Assembly (NCBI GenBank): GCA_012519125.1
Contig: JAAYQY010000305.1
Span: 1-10,607, forward strand
Origin: Spirochaetales bacterium
Lineage (GTDB): Bacteria > Spirochaetota > Spirochaetia > Sphaerochaetales > Sphaerochaetaceae
DNA length: 10,607 bases
Direction: 5' to 3'
In this document: positions 1 through 6,559 of the stretch, in pieces
Position numbering within the stretch: position 1 is the first letter of the stretch
How the letters are laid out: each line of letters starts with the position of its first letter
The notes under the pieces: generated by a model
Told to the model about the DNA's origin: nothing
Database searches by the model: none
The model's input: the letters and a program-made list of their open reading frames with translations, nothing else
Translations under genes and position numbers: made by a program

Positions 1-56
1 CCTTCCCCCTGACCCTCAGACTACCGCGGGAAGGCCTCTCCTGCAAGTACCCAAAT

Positions 57-1517
57 CTATAAGACAGGATCTGCGGCCAAGTCTTCAACGGTAAAGGTGA
101 GTTCAAGTCCATCGGAAAAGCGGTTCCACCTCTTGTGATACACCTGATCATTGAAATCATAGGCGTAGAAATTCAGCTCTTCATCCTCATGAGCCAAGCT
201 GAGGTTGAAGGAGAAGACTTCACCCACATCCACTATCTCATCCCCGAGAAGGTCTCTTCCCAACTCTTTCTGCTTGATCATCTCATCGGTGGCAAGATAG
301 AGAAACCACAAATCAGAGGGTGTCTCATTGTAGAGTGTCAGCTTCGGCCCCTCCTCCTGCTCTCCATCGTGGTCTCGCTCTTCGAAGACCACATACCTGC
401 TCTCTGCGTACGGTGCAAAGGTCCGGTGGTAGCGGACCCCGTCACTGGTGAGCGCAACGAGGTGTATCACCTCATCGCTCGCTCCTCCTAGGGCCTCGGT
501 AAGAGCATCGACTTCGGAGAGATCGACTTCCAGCTCTTCCCCACTGTCGAGGATGTTCAGCCCCATCAAGTCCTCTCCAAGGTAGCCCTCCTCATACGCT
601 TCTGTAGTGGCTGCATGCAGGTACCACAGAGTTCGTTCCGTCTCATTGGCAACAGTGATGAAGAATCGTCCCTCTTGCGGGAAATTGAGGTCGGCACTCG
701 TCAGCTCTATTGCCCACAGGTCTGTTGTAGGATGCCAGAGCACTTGGTAGCGATCTCCATCACGGTCAATGGCGGTGAGATAGAGCGTGGCATATGTATC
801 GAAGGTAAGGTACTCAGACAACGCTGTAAGATCTTTGGTGGGGATGCGCAGCTGCTTGCTTACATCGAGAACATCACCATAGAGCAGGTTGGTTTCACTC
901 CCATCGAGTTGGAGAAAGTGCTTCGACTCCAGGTACAACGCTTCCAAGGGATAAGCGGTGTGGTTGATCACCACAATGGAATCACCAAAGGAGGGAACCA
1001 GATTGGCATAGGTTCGCTCCTGATACATGTCAAAGGTGATTTCGATATTCCAGCTCTCCCTCTCGGGGTCCCAGGTTCCGTAGTAAAAGTCTCCGTCCCC
1101 ATCGATGGCATTGAAGCTGAAGAGAGAGCCATCCCGCTCTGCGAGAGCAGCTTCCAGTTCAGGATACTGTGAAAGCGTGATGAGAGCCTGCTTCCCATCC
1201 TCAAGTTCTTCTCCCAGCAAATTCACCTGTGTATCCTGTGTAAAATACATGGCATCACTGAAAAGATCGAAGGTGGTAAGGGTGTAGCCGGTGGAGTTGA
1301 TGACTCCAACCACAGGGCCATAGCGCTTGACCGGAGGAGCTTTCAGATACCGCTGGGGCATCTCGATATCTGCAAGGGGCGTAGGAACGGCAAGTTCTTC
1401 CACTGGGACAGGAGGAGCAGGGGGAAGTTCTTCAGCAACCGGTACGTTGGTAGTGGTACAGCCAAGCAATGCGAGGGCGATGCACGCTATGGTAAAGAGT
1501 ATTCGTATTCGTTTCAT
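57..1517 (-). CDS. Lipoprotein of four tandem ~95-residue repeats, function unknown
   Basis: I do not recognise the family. The chosen ATG gives 486 residues; an in-frame ATG 14 codons upstream lacks a ribosome site, whereas AAAGGA sits 7 bases before this one. The N-terminus is a lipoprotein signal: basic start (MKRIRI), hydrophobic core, lipobox LLGC with Cys20 as the lipidation site. A proline- and acid-rich linker (about 30-67) follows. The rest is four homologous repeats at about 69-165, 180-277, 285-380 and 391-480. Each opens with an N-x-T-containing strand (VINSTGYTL, VINHTAYPL, VANETERTL, LYNETPSDL), has a central LLGEEL-like segment (LLGEEL, LLYGDVLD, LMGLNILD, LLGDEIVD), and closes with an acidic strand ending in an aromatic (DGDGDFYYGTW, DRDGDRYQVLW, SDGVRYHRTF, FNDQVYHKRW). 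The acidic loops of repeats 1 and 2 could bind calcium, but they are not full EF-hands. It probably faces the periplasm or cell surface; ligand and role are unknown. It is divergent from the small secreted gene at 2049. Confidence 0.85.
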   Translation of the reverse strand: MKRIRILFTIACIALALLGCTTTNVPVAEELPPAPPVPVEELAVPTPLADIEMPQRYLKAPPVKRYGPVVGVINSTGYTLTTFDLFSDAMYFTQDTQVNLLGEELEDGKQALITLSQYPELEAALAERDGSLFSFNAIDGDGDFYYGTWDPERESWNIEITFDMYQERTYANLVPSFGDSIVVINHTAYPLEALYLESKHFLQLDGSETNLLYGDVLDVSKQLRIPTKDLTALSEYLTFDTYATLYLTAIDRDGDRYQVLWHPTTDLWAIELTSADLNFPQEGRFFITVANETERTLWYLHAATTEAYEEGYLGEDLMGLNILDSGEELEVDLSEVDALTEALGGASDEVIHLVALTSDGVRYHRTFAPYAESRYVVFEERDHDGEQEEGPKLTLYNETPSDLWFLYLATDEMIKQKELGRDLLGDEIVDVGEVFSFNLSLAHEDEELNFYAYDFNDQVYHKRWNRFSDGLELTFTVEDLAADPVL

Positions 1518-1588
1518 AGAAGAATCCTTTGCGACAGCATTTCTGTCAGCAGCAATCATCTAAGCGAAAATCACAAACTGTCCAGCTC

Positions 1589-1617
1589 AGTGTACGGAGA
1601 AAGCGAATTCATGACAA
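1589..1617 (-). promoter_or_regulatory. Candidate sigma-70 promoter of the repeat lipoprotein
   Basis: Read on the minus strand, TTGTCA (1617-1612, five of six matches to the -35 consensus) and TACACT (1594-1589, four of six) are separated by 17 bases. Transcription would start near 1582, leaving a leader of about 65 bases before the ATG at 1517. The call rests on sequence fit only. Confidence 0.5.
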
Positions 1618-1987
1618 TCGAGCAACCTGCCTAGGAGTGCAAGTTCGTATGCGATTGCGTAGTCTTCCAAAATCATACTTCCTTCTCTTTTCAGATGGGA
1701 GAAGTTCAGACCACTTCTCCCACGGCCCTTACGTCAGAAGTGAAGGCCGACTTCGTTCATGTCTTTTGTCACATCACCAGCTGTGCCATAGGTGTGTTTC
1801 CTTCCCTTTCTGCATTTGCCGCTTACCAGCTTGGTTTACCCCCTGTCACAGGTGAGGTTTTCTGCCAGCTAAACCCGTTTAGACTTGTGCAATGTGAGAA
1901 GTTATAGGTAGATGTTATAGGTTACTTCTTCGTACATATGACATTTGCTAAGTTCTTATTATATATAGAATTATTTTGTTTGCCATA
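1618..1987. other. Gene-free stretch between divergent promoters, with adjacent hairpins
   Basis: This 370-bp stretch lies outside both flanking genes and both of their best promoters. Two hairpins are nearly contiguous. The first is perfect, GGGAGAAGT (1697-1705) with ACTTCTCCC (1713-1721) and a 7-base loop. The second pairs CGGCC-TT (1723-1730, C1728 bulged) with AAGGCCG (1743-1749). A weaker pairing joins GGTTTA (1833-1838) and TAAACC (1870-1875), with CCTG/CAGG inside it. From about 1900 the DNA turns AT-rich. A 70-codon plus-strand reading frame (1695-1907) has no ribosome site and looks like chance. I compared it by eye with cobalamin, TPP, SAM and c-di-GMP riboswitches, tmRNA, 6S, SRP RNA and RNase P RNA and found no convincing match. 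It could hold an unannotated RNA gene or long-range regulatory sites. Confidence 0.4.
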
Positions 1988-2004
1988 TTGACTTCTTCTC
2001 ACAT
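1892..2004. repeat. Distant 10-bp inverted repeat with one arm inside a promoter spacer
   Basis: ATGTGAGAAG at 1892-1901 recurs as its exact reverse complement CTTCTCACAT at 1995-2004. The right arm lies between the -35 and -10 boxes of the promoter at 1988-2016. The arm centres are 103 bp apart, close to ten helical turns, which would suit a looping repressor. Immediately after the left arm is a direct repeat, GTTATAGG at 1901-1908 and again at 1914-1921. A 10-bp match could arise by chance, so a regulatory role is speculative. Confidence 0.3.
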
Positions 2005-2016
2005 CTTACCTATCAT
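1988..2016 (+). promoter_or_regulatory. Strong sigma-70 promoter of the small secreted protein
   Basis: TTGACT (1988-1993) and TATCAT (2011-2016) are separated by exactly 17 bases; each hexamer matches consensus at five of six positions. The 20-30 bases upstream are nearly all A/T, as in an UP element. The expected start near 2023 leaves a leader of about 25 bases that carries AAGGAG (2035-2040), 8 bases from the ATG. All these parts point to high expression. Confidence 0.75.
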
Positions 2017-2048
2017 TTGGGTACAAGATCAGAAAAGGAGAGAAAAAG

Positions 2049-2276
2049 ATGAAAAAGTTAGTCACCCTAGTTCTTACAGCACTCTTCCTCTCTTCTGCCC
2101 TGTTCGCAGCAGGCATGAACGACACCGCAGTGCTCCGCCTCCATGCCTACGTCCCCGAGAGGACCACCTTCACCGCCGACGAGTTCGGCTTCTCCGTCGC
2201 TTCCAACGCCAACAACTTCTCCTACAGCGTCGCAGAAGAAGGAACGAACAGAACCCTGTTCGTGGTCGCCAACTGA
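2049..2276 (+). CDS. Small secreted protein, function unknown, probably abundant
   Basis: This 75-residue protein is not one I recognise. Residues 1-20 form a clear Sec signal peptide (MKKLVTLVLTALFLSSALFA), with cleavage expected at about residue 20 or 21. The mature part of about 54 residues has no cysteine and no second membrane segment. It has an alternating hydrophobic pattern (VLRLHAYV, FGFSV, FSYSV, TLFVV) suggesting a small beta-rich fold in the periplasm or outside the cell. The start is firm: AAGGAG lies 8 bases upstream. The mature region uses C-ending codons almost exclusively (gcc, tac, gtc, acc, ttc, aac), a stronger bias than in neighbouring genes, which with the consensus promoter suggests an abundant product. 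It is monocistronic: its own promoter precedes it and a 13-bp-stem terminator follows. It is divergent from the repeat lipoprotein, and the two may be related in function, but nothing proves that. Confidence 0.8.
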   Translation: MKKLVTLVLTALFLSSALFAAGMNDTAVLRLHAYVPERTTFTADEFGFSVASNANNFSYSVAEEGTNRTLFVVAN

Positions 2277-2321
2277 GATTTGACTTAAGCGCGTCCGGAC
2301 AGACAAGCTTGCAAACATACC

Positions 2322-2360
2322 GAAGCCAGTAATGCGGGAAACATTACTGGCTTCAATTTT
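2322..2360 (+). terminator. Rho-independent terminator, 13-bp perfect stem
   Basis: GAAGCCAGTAATG (2322-2334) pairs perfectly with CATTACTGGCTTC (2342-2354) around a 7-base loop, followed by AATTTTG. It ends the small secreted gene 46 bases after its stop. The convergent ribokinase gene ends at 2387 and could use the same hairpin, but its T-tract in that direction is poor. Confidence 0.85.
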
Positions 2361-2386
2361 GTGCGATCAGGATGTATGAACCTTAT

Positions 2387-3271
2387 TTAGGCGAAGACCT
2401 CGCCTGCGAGGGGGATGGAGGCCATGGCCCCCGGTCGGGAGACAGCAAGACCTGCCGCCTTGCTTGCATACTTCAATGCATCCCGAACGCCAAGTCCCCT
2501 GGCAAGAGAAGCAAGATAGTAGCCGATGAAGGTGTCTCCAGCAGCAGTGGTATCGACCACCTTGGTATCATAGATGCCTTCATGGATCCGCTCATCCTCA
2601 AAGCCGTACCAGCAACCCTGCTTGCCCACCGTCAGAAGGATCTGTGTATCGGGATAGGCTTTGACCAAGCTTTCGAGAATCTCCGAAAAGGGGGCATCCT
2701 CGCCCAGGGAGGCAAGCGCAGCTCCCTCAATCTCATTGACAACCAACAAATCAAGCTTGGAAAGAGGAAGCGAGAAGAGAGTTCGGTCGAAGGGAACAAG
2801 GTTCATGCAGAGGGAGAGACCCCGCTTCTTTGCCTCATCGATCAGATAACCGGTATGGACAATCTCATTTTGCAGCACCAGCATGTCACCCTTGCCGAAG
2901 GATTTGAGCGTCTCATCAATCTCCTCCTTGGTGATCTCCGTATTGCCACCGCCGTAGAGCAGGATTGCATTTTGCTTATGTCGGTCAAGCTGGATCAACG
3001 CCTGGCCGGTTGCCCCTTCGTAGTGACGGATGAAGGATGTATCCACCCCGTAGTCGGCAAGCATCTCGAGTAAAAAGTCCCCATCACTTCCCACCTTGCC
3101 GGCATGAAACACCTCAGCCCCTGCCTTCGCCAATGCAGCACTTTGGTTGGCACCTTTGCCTCCAGCGCTCTTTGTCAGTGAAGAACTCTGTAATGTTTCA
3201 CCACCCTTGACGATATGGTCGACGGTGAAAACCAGGTCAATGTTGACCGATCCATAGTTGAGAAATCGCAT
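2387..3271 (-). CDS. rbsK: Ribokinase-like PfkB-family sugar kinase
   Basis: The product phosphorylates a sugar with ATP, most likely ribose to ribose-5-phosphate for the pentose phosphate pathway, in the cytoplasm. The ATG at 3271 gives 294 residues, close to the family's usual 300-310. TAGGAGG precedes it, and the next ATG upstream adds 21 unlike residues. Both PfkB signatures are present: the substrate-side glycine loop SAGGKGANQSAALAKAG (35-51), and the C-terminal nucleotide/anion-hole motif DTTAAGDTF (240-248) with Asp246 as catalytic base. NEIEG (179-183) fits the NxxE metal region. GSVNIDLVF near the start is the usual first strand. Only 8 bases separate it from the upstream cardiolipin synthase-type stop codon, so the two are co-transcribed. 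No ribose transporter or rbs repressor is in view, so substrate assignment rests on similarity to ribokinases; another PfkB sugar kinase remains possible. Confidence 0.88.
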   Translation of the reverse strand: MRFLNYGSVNIDLVFTVDHIVKGGETLQSSSLTKSAGGKGANQSAALAKAGAEVFHAGKVGSDGDFLLEMLADYGVDTSFIRHYEGATGQALIQLDRHKQNAILLYGGGNTEITKEEIDETLKSFGKGDMLVLQNEIVHTGYLIDEAKKRGLSLCMNLVPFDRTLFSLPLSKLDLLVVNEIEGAALASLGEDAPFSEILESLVKAYPDTQILLTVGKQGCWYGFEDERIHEGIYDTKVVDTTAAGDTFIGYYLASLARGLGVRDALKYASKAAGLAVSRPGAMASIPLAGEVFA

Positions 3272-3279
3272 GAAGCCTC

Positions 3280-4815
3280 CTACATCATGGGAGCTGCCAG
3301 TTTGAGCAGCATCCCGGTCATCCGTTTGTACCAAGGACGTTTTTTCATGAAATCCATATCTATCTCCTTGCTGATATCCAGGGTATGGGCGATATCCTCA
3401 TACACCTGGCGTATCACTGAAGAACCATAGAAAACCACACCGTTCTCAAAGTGGAGATAGAAAGAGCGATAGTCCATATTGATCGTGCCTATGATGGCAA
3501 CCCTGTCATCGCTGACAAACATCTTCGCATGCAAAAAACCCGGGGTATACTCGTAGATCCTTACCCCTGCTTCCAAGAGCGGACGATAGTTTTGTCTCGT
3601 AACGGCGAAGACATACCACTTGTCCGGCATATGGGGCGTGATGATTCTCACATCCACCCCACTCTGGGCAGCAATTTTCAGGGCAGTGAGCATCTCATTG
3701 TCCAGCACCAGATAGGGGGTGGTGATCCAGACATACTTTTTGGCCATGCTGATGATCTGGATGTAGGCATTCTCCGCAACATTCTCGTTGTCCAACGGGT
3801 TGTCGGCAAAGGGTTGGACAAAGCCATCGGTCTGGCAGGTGAGTGTCGGACGATAGAGTGCGAAGTTCTCAGCATTTGAGGTGGAGAAGGCCCACAGCTG
3901 AAGGAACATCTGCGAAAGACTCCATACCGCATCACCTTTGAGCTTTACAGCGGTATCCTTCCAGTGACCGAACTTCAGCAAACGATTTACATACTCGTCG
4001 GCTATGTTCATTCCCCCGGTGTACCCGATGTTCCCGTCGATTACCATCACCTTGCGGTGGTCACGACTGTTGAGCCTGCTGTTGAGGTGCGCCCTCAGGG
4101 GATTGAAGGCGACAACCTCAAGACCCAAGGAGCGCAAGCGACGGTCAAAGTGAGTGGGAAGCCTCAGGATGGACCCCACATCATCATAGAGCAAGCGCAC
4201 CTGCACCCCCATCTTCCGCTTCTCCAGCAAGACACTGAGGATGGTATCCCAGAGTTCGCCCTCACTGATGATGAAGAACTCCATGAAGATGAAGGACTTT
4301 GCCTTCTTGAGTTCGGAAAGCACATCGAGCGCCCAGCTCTCTCCACTGGGAAAGTACTCCACTTCAGTATTTCCCCATACCGGATAGCCGCTGATGTTTG
4401 CAATATATTGTGCTTGTCTTGCCAAGGTTCTGGAATAGGAGGAGAGAGCCTGCATGGGGAGCAGCTCGCTGTACATGCCCCCTTCCACGCCCTTCTTGTA
4501 GAAGATGTTCAACTGCTCAAGACGCTTTCTCAGTCGGGCATTGAGCCTTCTGTTTCCGAAAAGCAGGTACAGAAAGCCGCCGTAGACAGGAAAGATCATG
4601 AAGATCAGCATCCAGCCAATCTTGTAGGCTGGATTGAGGTCGCGCACGACCACCACCAAGGTCATGAGGATGGAGAGAGCTGAAAAGAGCTGTATCCAGA
4701 GGGTGTCGTTCTGGGCAAAGGAGAAGATGTAGACAAGGAAAGCAATCTGGAAGGCGACAAGGACCAAGGAGATGAAGAGCCTTCCCGTAAGAAATTTCAG
4801 TAATCTTCTCAGCAT
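3280..4815 (-). CDS. cls: Cardiolipin synthase-type phospholipase D family protein
   Basis: It is expected to join two phosphatidylglycerol molecules into cardiolipin and glycerol at the inner membrane. The ATG at 4815 is chosen because GGGGAGG sits just upstream; it gives 511 residues, typical for the family. Two N-terminal membrane segments (about 13-33 and 38-57) lead into the PLDc_N region (YKIGWMLIFMIFPVYGGFLY, 64-83). Both HKD catalytic motifs are intact: H253-K255-D260 (HRKVMVIDGNIGYTGG) and H429-K431-D436 (HAKMFVSDDRVAIIGT). Each half also shows the usual acidic/aromatic features, such as MEFFIISEGELWD at 178-190. The gene has its own near-consensus promoter and leads a two-gene unit with rbsK. 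The pairing of lipid synthesis and sugar phosphorylation has no evident logic and may be simple proximity. I cannot tell from sequence whether it uses phosphatidylglycerol or phosphatidylethanolamine as donor. Confidence 0.92.
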   Translation of the reverse strand: MLRRLLKFLTGRLFISLVLVAFQIAFLVYIFSFAQNDTLWIQLFSALSILMTLVVVVRDLNPAYKIGWMLIFMIFPVYGGFLYLLFGNRRLNARLRKRLEQLNIFYKKGVEGGMYSELLPMQALSSYSRTLARQAQYIANISGYPVWGNTEVEYFPSGESWALDVLSELKKAKSFIFMEFFIISEGELWDTILSVLLEKRKMGVQVRLLYDDVGSILRLPTHFDRRLRSLGLEVVAFNPLRAHLNSRLNSRDHRKVMVIDGNIGYTGGMNIADEYVNRLLKFGHWKDTAVKLKGDAVWSLSQMFLQLWAFSTSNAENFALYRPTLTCQTDGFVQPFADNPLDNENVAENAYIQIISMAKKYVWITTPYLVLDNEMLTALKIAAQSGVDVRIITPHMPDKWYVFAVTRQNYRPLLEAGVRIYEYTPGFLHAKMFVSDDRVAIIGTINMDYRSFYLHFENGVVFYGSSVIRQVYEDIAHTLDISKEIDMDFMKKRPWYKRMTGMLLKLAAPMM

Positions 4816-4837
4816 GACCACCTCCCCGTAAGAGAAG

Positions 4838-4866
4838 AGTATAGCATCAGAGAAGCCTGCTGGCAA
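4838..4866 (-). promoter_or_regulatory. Promoter of cls-rbsK with extended -10
   Basis: On the minus strand TTGCCA (4866-4861) and TATACT (4843-4838) are exactly 17 bases apart, each matching consensus at five of six positions. TGC directly before TATACT forms an extended -10. It lies in the 59-base gap between queH and cls, so cls-rbsK need not depend on queH transcription. The leader would be about 15 bases. Confidence 0.75.
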
Positions 4867-4874
4867 AGAGAGGC

Positions 4875-5399
4875 TTACAAACGGGAGAACTCACAGCCAC
4901 AGTAGTGCTGACGATAGATTCCCAGCTCCTTGGATAACGCTACACTCTTTTCAAACCCGCCCTTCTTCTTGAAGTCCAACGCTTCGAAGCCGGGGAAGGC
5001 CTCCCCTACCCGGAAGATGGTCTTGCTGTTCTTGAAACGGCTGACGGTCAGGGTAGTGGTGAAGTGAAGAAAGCCCAGCTGTTTCGCCTTTTCACTCGCC
5101 TCGCGGAGGTTGTAGGCAAAACAGAGCTCGCAGCGGCTTCCACCCTCACGCTCACCCTCATGACCTTTCACCGCATCAAGCCATCCTTGGTGGTCATAGT
5201 GCTCCCGAATTACCTTCAGGTTGTACACCCTGGCAACTTCCAAGAGGGCCTCATACCGCTTATCTGCTTCCTGCTCGGGGAAAATGTTGGAGTTTGAGAA
5301 GTAGAGCACAGGGTTCCACCCCTCCTCAAGCATACGCTCAATGCTGGCTGTACTGCAGGGTCCGCAACAGGCATGGACCAGGATATCGTGCTCTTCCAT
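4875..5399 (-). CDS. queH: Epoxyqueuosine reductase QueH
   Basis: QueH carries out the last step of tRNA queuosine synthesis, reducing epoxyqueuosine to queuosine at the wobble base of GUN anticodons. It is the non-homologous replacement for QueG and needs no cobalamin. With the ATG at 5399 the protein has 174 residues. The family's iron-binding cysteines are all seen: CCGPC at 11-15, RCELC at 89-93 and YCGC at 166-169, within the characteristic stretches ILVHACCGPCS, YFSNSNIFP, TTTLTVSRFKN and YRQHYCGCEFS. In characterised QueH these cysteines hold a [4Fe-4S] cluster and a neighbouring iron. The start is uncertain: no clear ribosome site precedes this ATG, and TTG at 5435 or an intermediate GTG would add up to 12 residues. 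Family proteins usually begin shortly before the first cysteine motif, which favours the ATG. No other queuosine gene is in the window. Confidence 0.92.
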   Translation of the reverse strand: MEEHDILVHACCGPCSTASIERMLEEGWNPVLYFSNSNIFPEQEADKRYEALLEVARVYNLKVIREHYDHQGWLDAVKGHEGEREGGSRCELCFAYNLREASEKAKQLGFLHFTTTLTVSRFKNSKTIFRVGEAFPGFEALDFKKKGGFEKSVALSKELGIYRQHYCGCEFSRL

Positions 5400-5429
5400 A
5401 TGCTTACGATACACACAAACCAACCGCTC

Positions 5430-5458
5430 TTGCAACCACCTGCCAATCCTTGTAGAGT
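5430..5458 (+). promoter_or_regulatory. Candidate promoter of the TPR gene
   Basis: TTGCAA (5430-5435) and TAGAGT (5453-5458) are 17 bases apart, each with four of six consensus matches. TTGCAA is its own reverse complement. On the minus strand it is followed after 18 bases by TATCGT (5411-5406), so the same box might also serve queH, whose transcript would then begin very close to its ATG. This is a modest match in both directions. Confidence 0.35.
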
Positions 5459-5485
5459 ATGAGAAATAGAACGAGGTGTACTGGT

Positions 5486-6559
5486 ATGAAACGCAATAAG
5501 AATCTTGGACTGTGGCTGACCCTCCTGATTGTGGTCATCATCTTCACCCTGCCGATCCCCACATACAGCAAATACCTTCTGGTAGCCTTGCTGCTCGGCG
5601 GACTGCTCTACTGGAAGCGCGCCTTGATCCTCTACATCCGGGCAAACCGGAAGATTACGAGCACCAACAGCAAGGATTGGGAGCTTGCTTGGCCACTCTA
5701 CCGAAAAGCCATGCGTTCAGGGCTCCTGCCCACCTTCCGGGTAACGGCAGCAAGCATGTTTCTCCAGCGCGGAGATGCCCAGGAGGGCAAGCAAATCATC
5801 GAAGAGTACCTTTCCTCGACCAAGGGTCGGGACGAAACCTTGGACAAGGTTGCCAAGACGATGGTCAGTATGGCCTACTGGATGGAAGGAGACCTGGACA
5901 AGGCTCTCCAAACGGTCGAGGAAGTTTATCAGAGCGGCTACCGTGACAAGAATCTCTTCATCAACTACACCACCTACGCCCTCGAACAGGGCGATCTTGC
6001 CAAGGCTGAGGAACTCTTGGAGGAGAGCGGAAACCTGGAGAACACCAGTCCCGGCATCCGTGACAACAGAGGCTGGATACACCTTATCAAGGGAGAGTGG
6101 GTGGAAGCAGGAGAGCTCTATCGTGAGTTGGTGGAACGCAAGCCCAGATTCCCTGAACCCTACGTACACTATGCCCAGGTGAAACTCCACTACGGGTTGG
6201 TAGGGGAAGCCATGGAGTTGCTCGAATCTGCACTTGGCGCACGTTATTCCAATACCAGCGGCATGAAGATGGAGACCATCGAGAAGATGCTCTCCCTGCT
6301 CAAGGATCCTGACACCAGAAGAAAGACAGCAGTCGAAATCGATAAGGATTGTGCATCTGTTGCCTCTGGAAAGCTGCCCGCCCCCCTTTCTGGGGAGTTT
6401 GAACGTGAAGAAGCACTGACTTTGGAGGGATTTGCCTCACTTCCCAAGAAGCAGGAAAAACAGGCGCGCAAACTCCAAGAGTCTGAGCGCCTGCCCAATA
6501 CTGAGTTGACCGAGGAAGACCTCGAATACCTCAGAAAACATGGTTTGGAAGAGAATTAG
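5486..6559 (+). CDS. Membrane-anchored TPR-repeat protein, function unknown
   Basis: The ATG at 5486 is preceded by GAGGTG with 7-base spacing and gives 357 residues; an in-frame ATG 9 codons upstream lacks a good ribosome site. Two adjacent hydrophobic segments (about 8-26 and 29-50) form a membrane hairpin that would leave both ends in the cytoplasm. Residues about 84-255 are a run of TPR-like helix pairs, recognisable from repeated A/G-D-x-x-K-A/E-A patterns (QRGDAQEGKQIIEEYL, MEGDLDKALQTVEEVY, EQGDLAKAEELLEES, IKGEWVEAGELYRELV, HYGLVGEAMELLESAL). The C-terminal 90 residues are charged, probably flexible, and end in an acidic helix. TPR proteins usually scaffold other proteins; no partner can be named here. 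It is divergent from queH and its stop overlaps that of the convergent patatin gene. Its own promoter may lie at 5430-5458. Confidence 0.8.
   Translation: MKRNKNLGLWLTLLIVVIIFTLPIPTYSKYLLVALLLGGLLYWKRALILYIRANRKITSTNSKDWELAWPLYRKAMRSGLLPTFRVTAASMFLQRGDAQEGKQIIEEYLSSTKGRDETLDKVAKTMVSMAYWMEGDLDKALQTVEEVYQSGYRDKNLFINYTTYALEQGDLAKAEELLEESGNLENTSPGIRDNRGWIHLIKGEWVEAGELYRELVERKPRFPEPYVHYAQVKLHYGLVGEAMELLESALGARYSNTSGMKMETIEKMLSLLKDPDTRRKTAVEIDKDCASVASGKLPAPLSGEFEREEALTLEGFASLPKKQEKQARKLQESERLPNTELTEEDLEYLRKHGLEEN

Noticed and set aside
1..34. Inverted repeat CCTTCCC/GGGAAGG at the left edge, possible terminator for the repeat lipoprotein
   Set aside because: The loop is 20 bases, and on the minus strand any T-tract would lie outside the window, so it cannot be judged.
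1697..1905. Resemblance of short minus-strand segments (such as TAGCTGGCAG) to SRP RNA and to riboswitch pieces
   Set aside because: The order of the pieces is wrong for SRP RNA, and the conserved cores of cobalamin, TPP, SAM and c-di-GMP riboswitches are missing.
1695..1907. 70-codon plus-strand reading frame in the gene-free stretch
   Set aside because: There is no ribosome site before its ATG, it has mixed composition with no recognisable domain, and it runs through the hairpins.
1945..1974. Second plus-strand promoter TTGCTA-N18-AATTAT
   Set aside because: The fit is weaker, with 18-base spacing in very AT-rich DNA; the promoter at 1988-2016 is far better and closer to the gene.
2372..3073. 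233-codon plus-strand frame opposite ribokinase
   Set aside because: It is an antisense shadow: the opposite strand has a complete PfkB kinase with both signatures, and the shadow product has no domain.
3964..4683. 239-codon plus-strand frame opposite the cardiolipin synthase-type gene
   Set aside because: It is an antisense shadow of a gene with both HKD motifs, and has no ribosome site or recognisable sequence.
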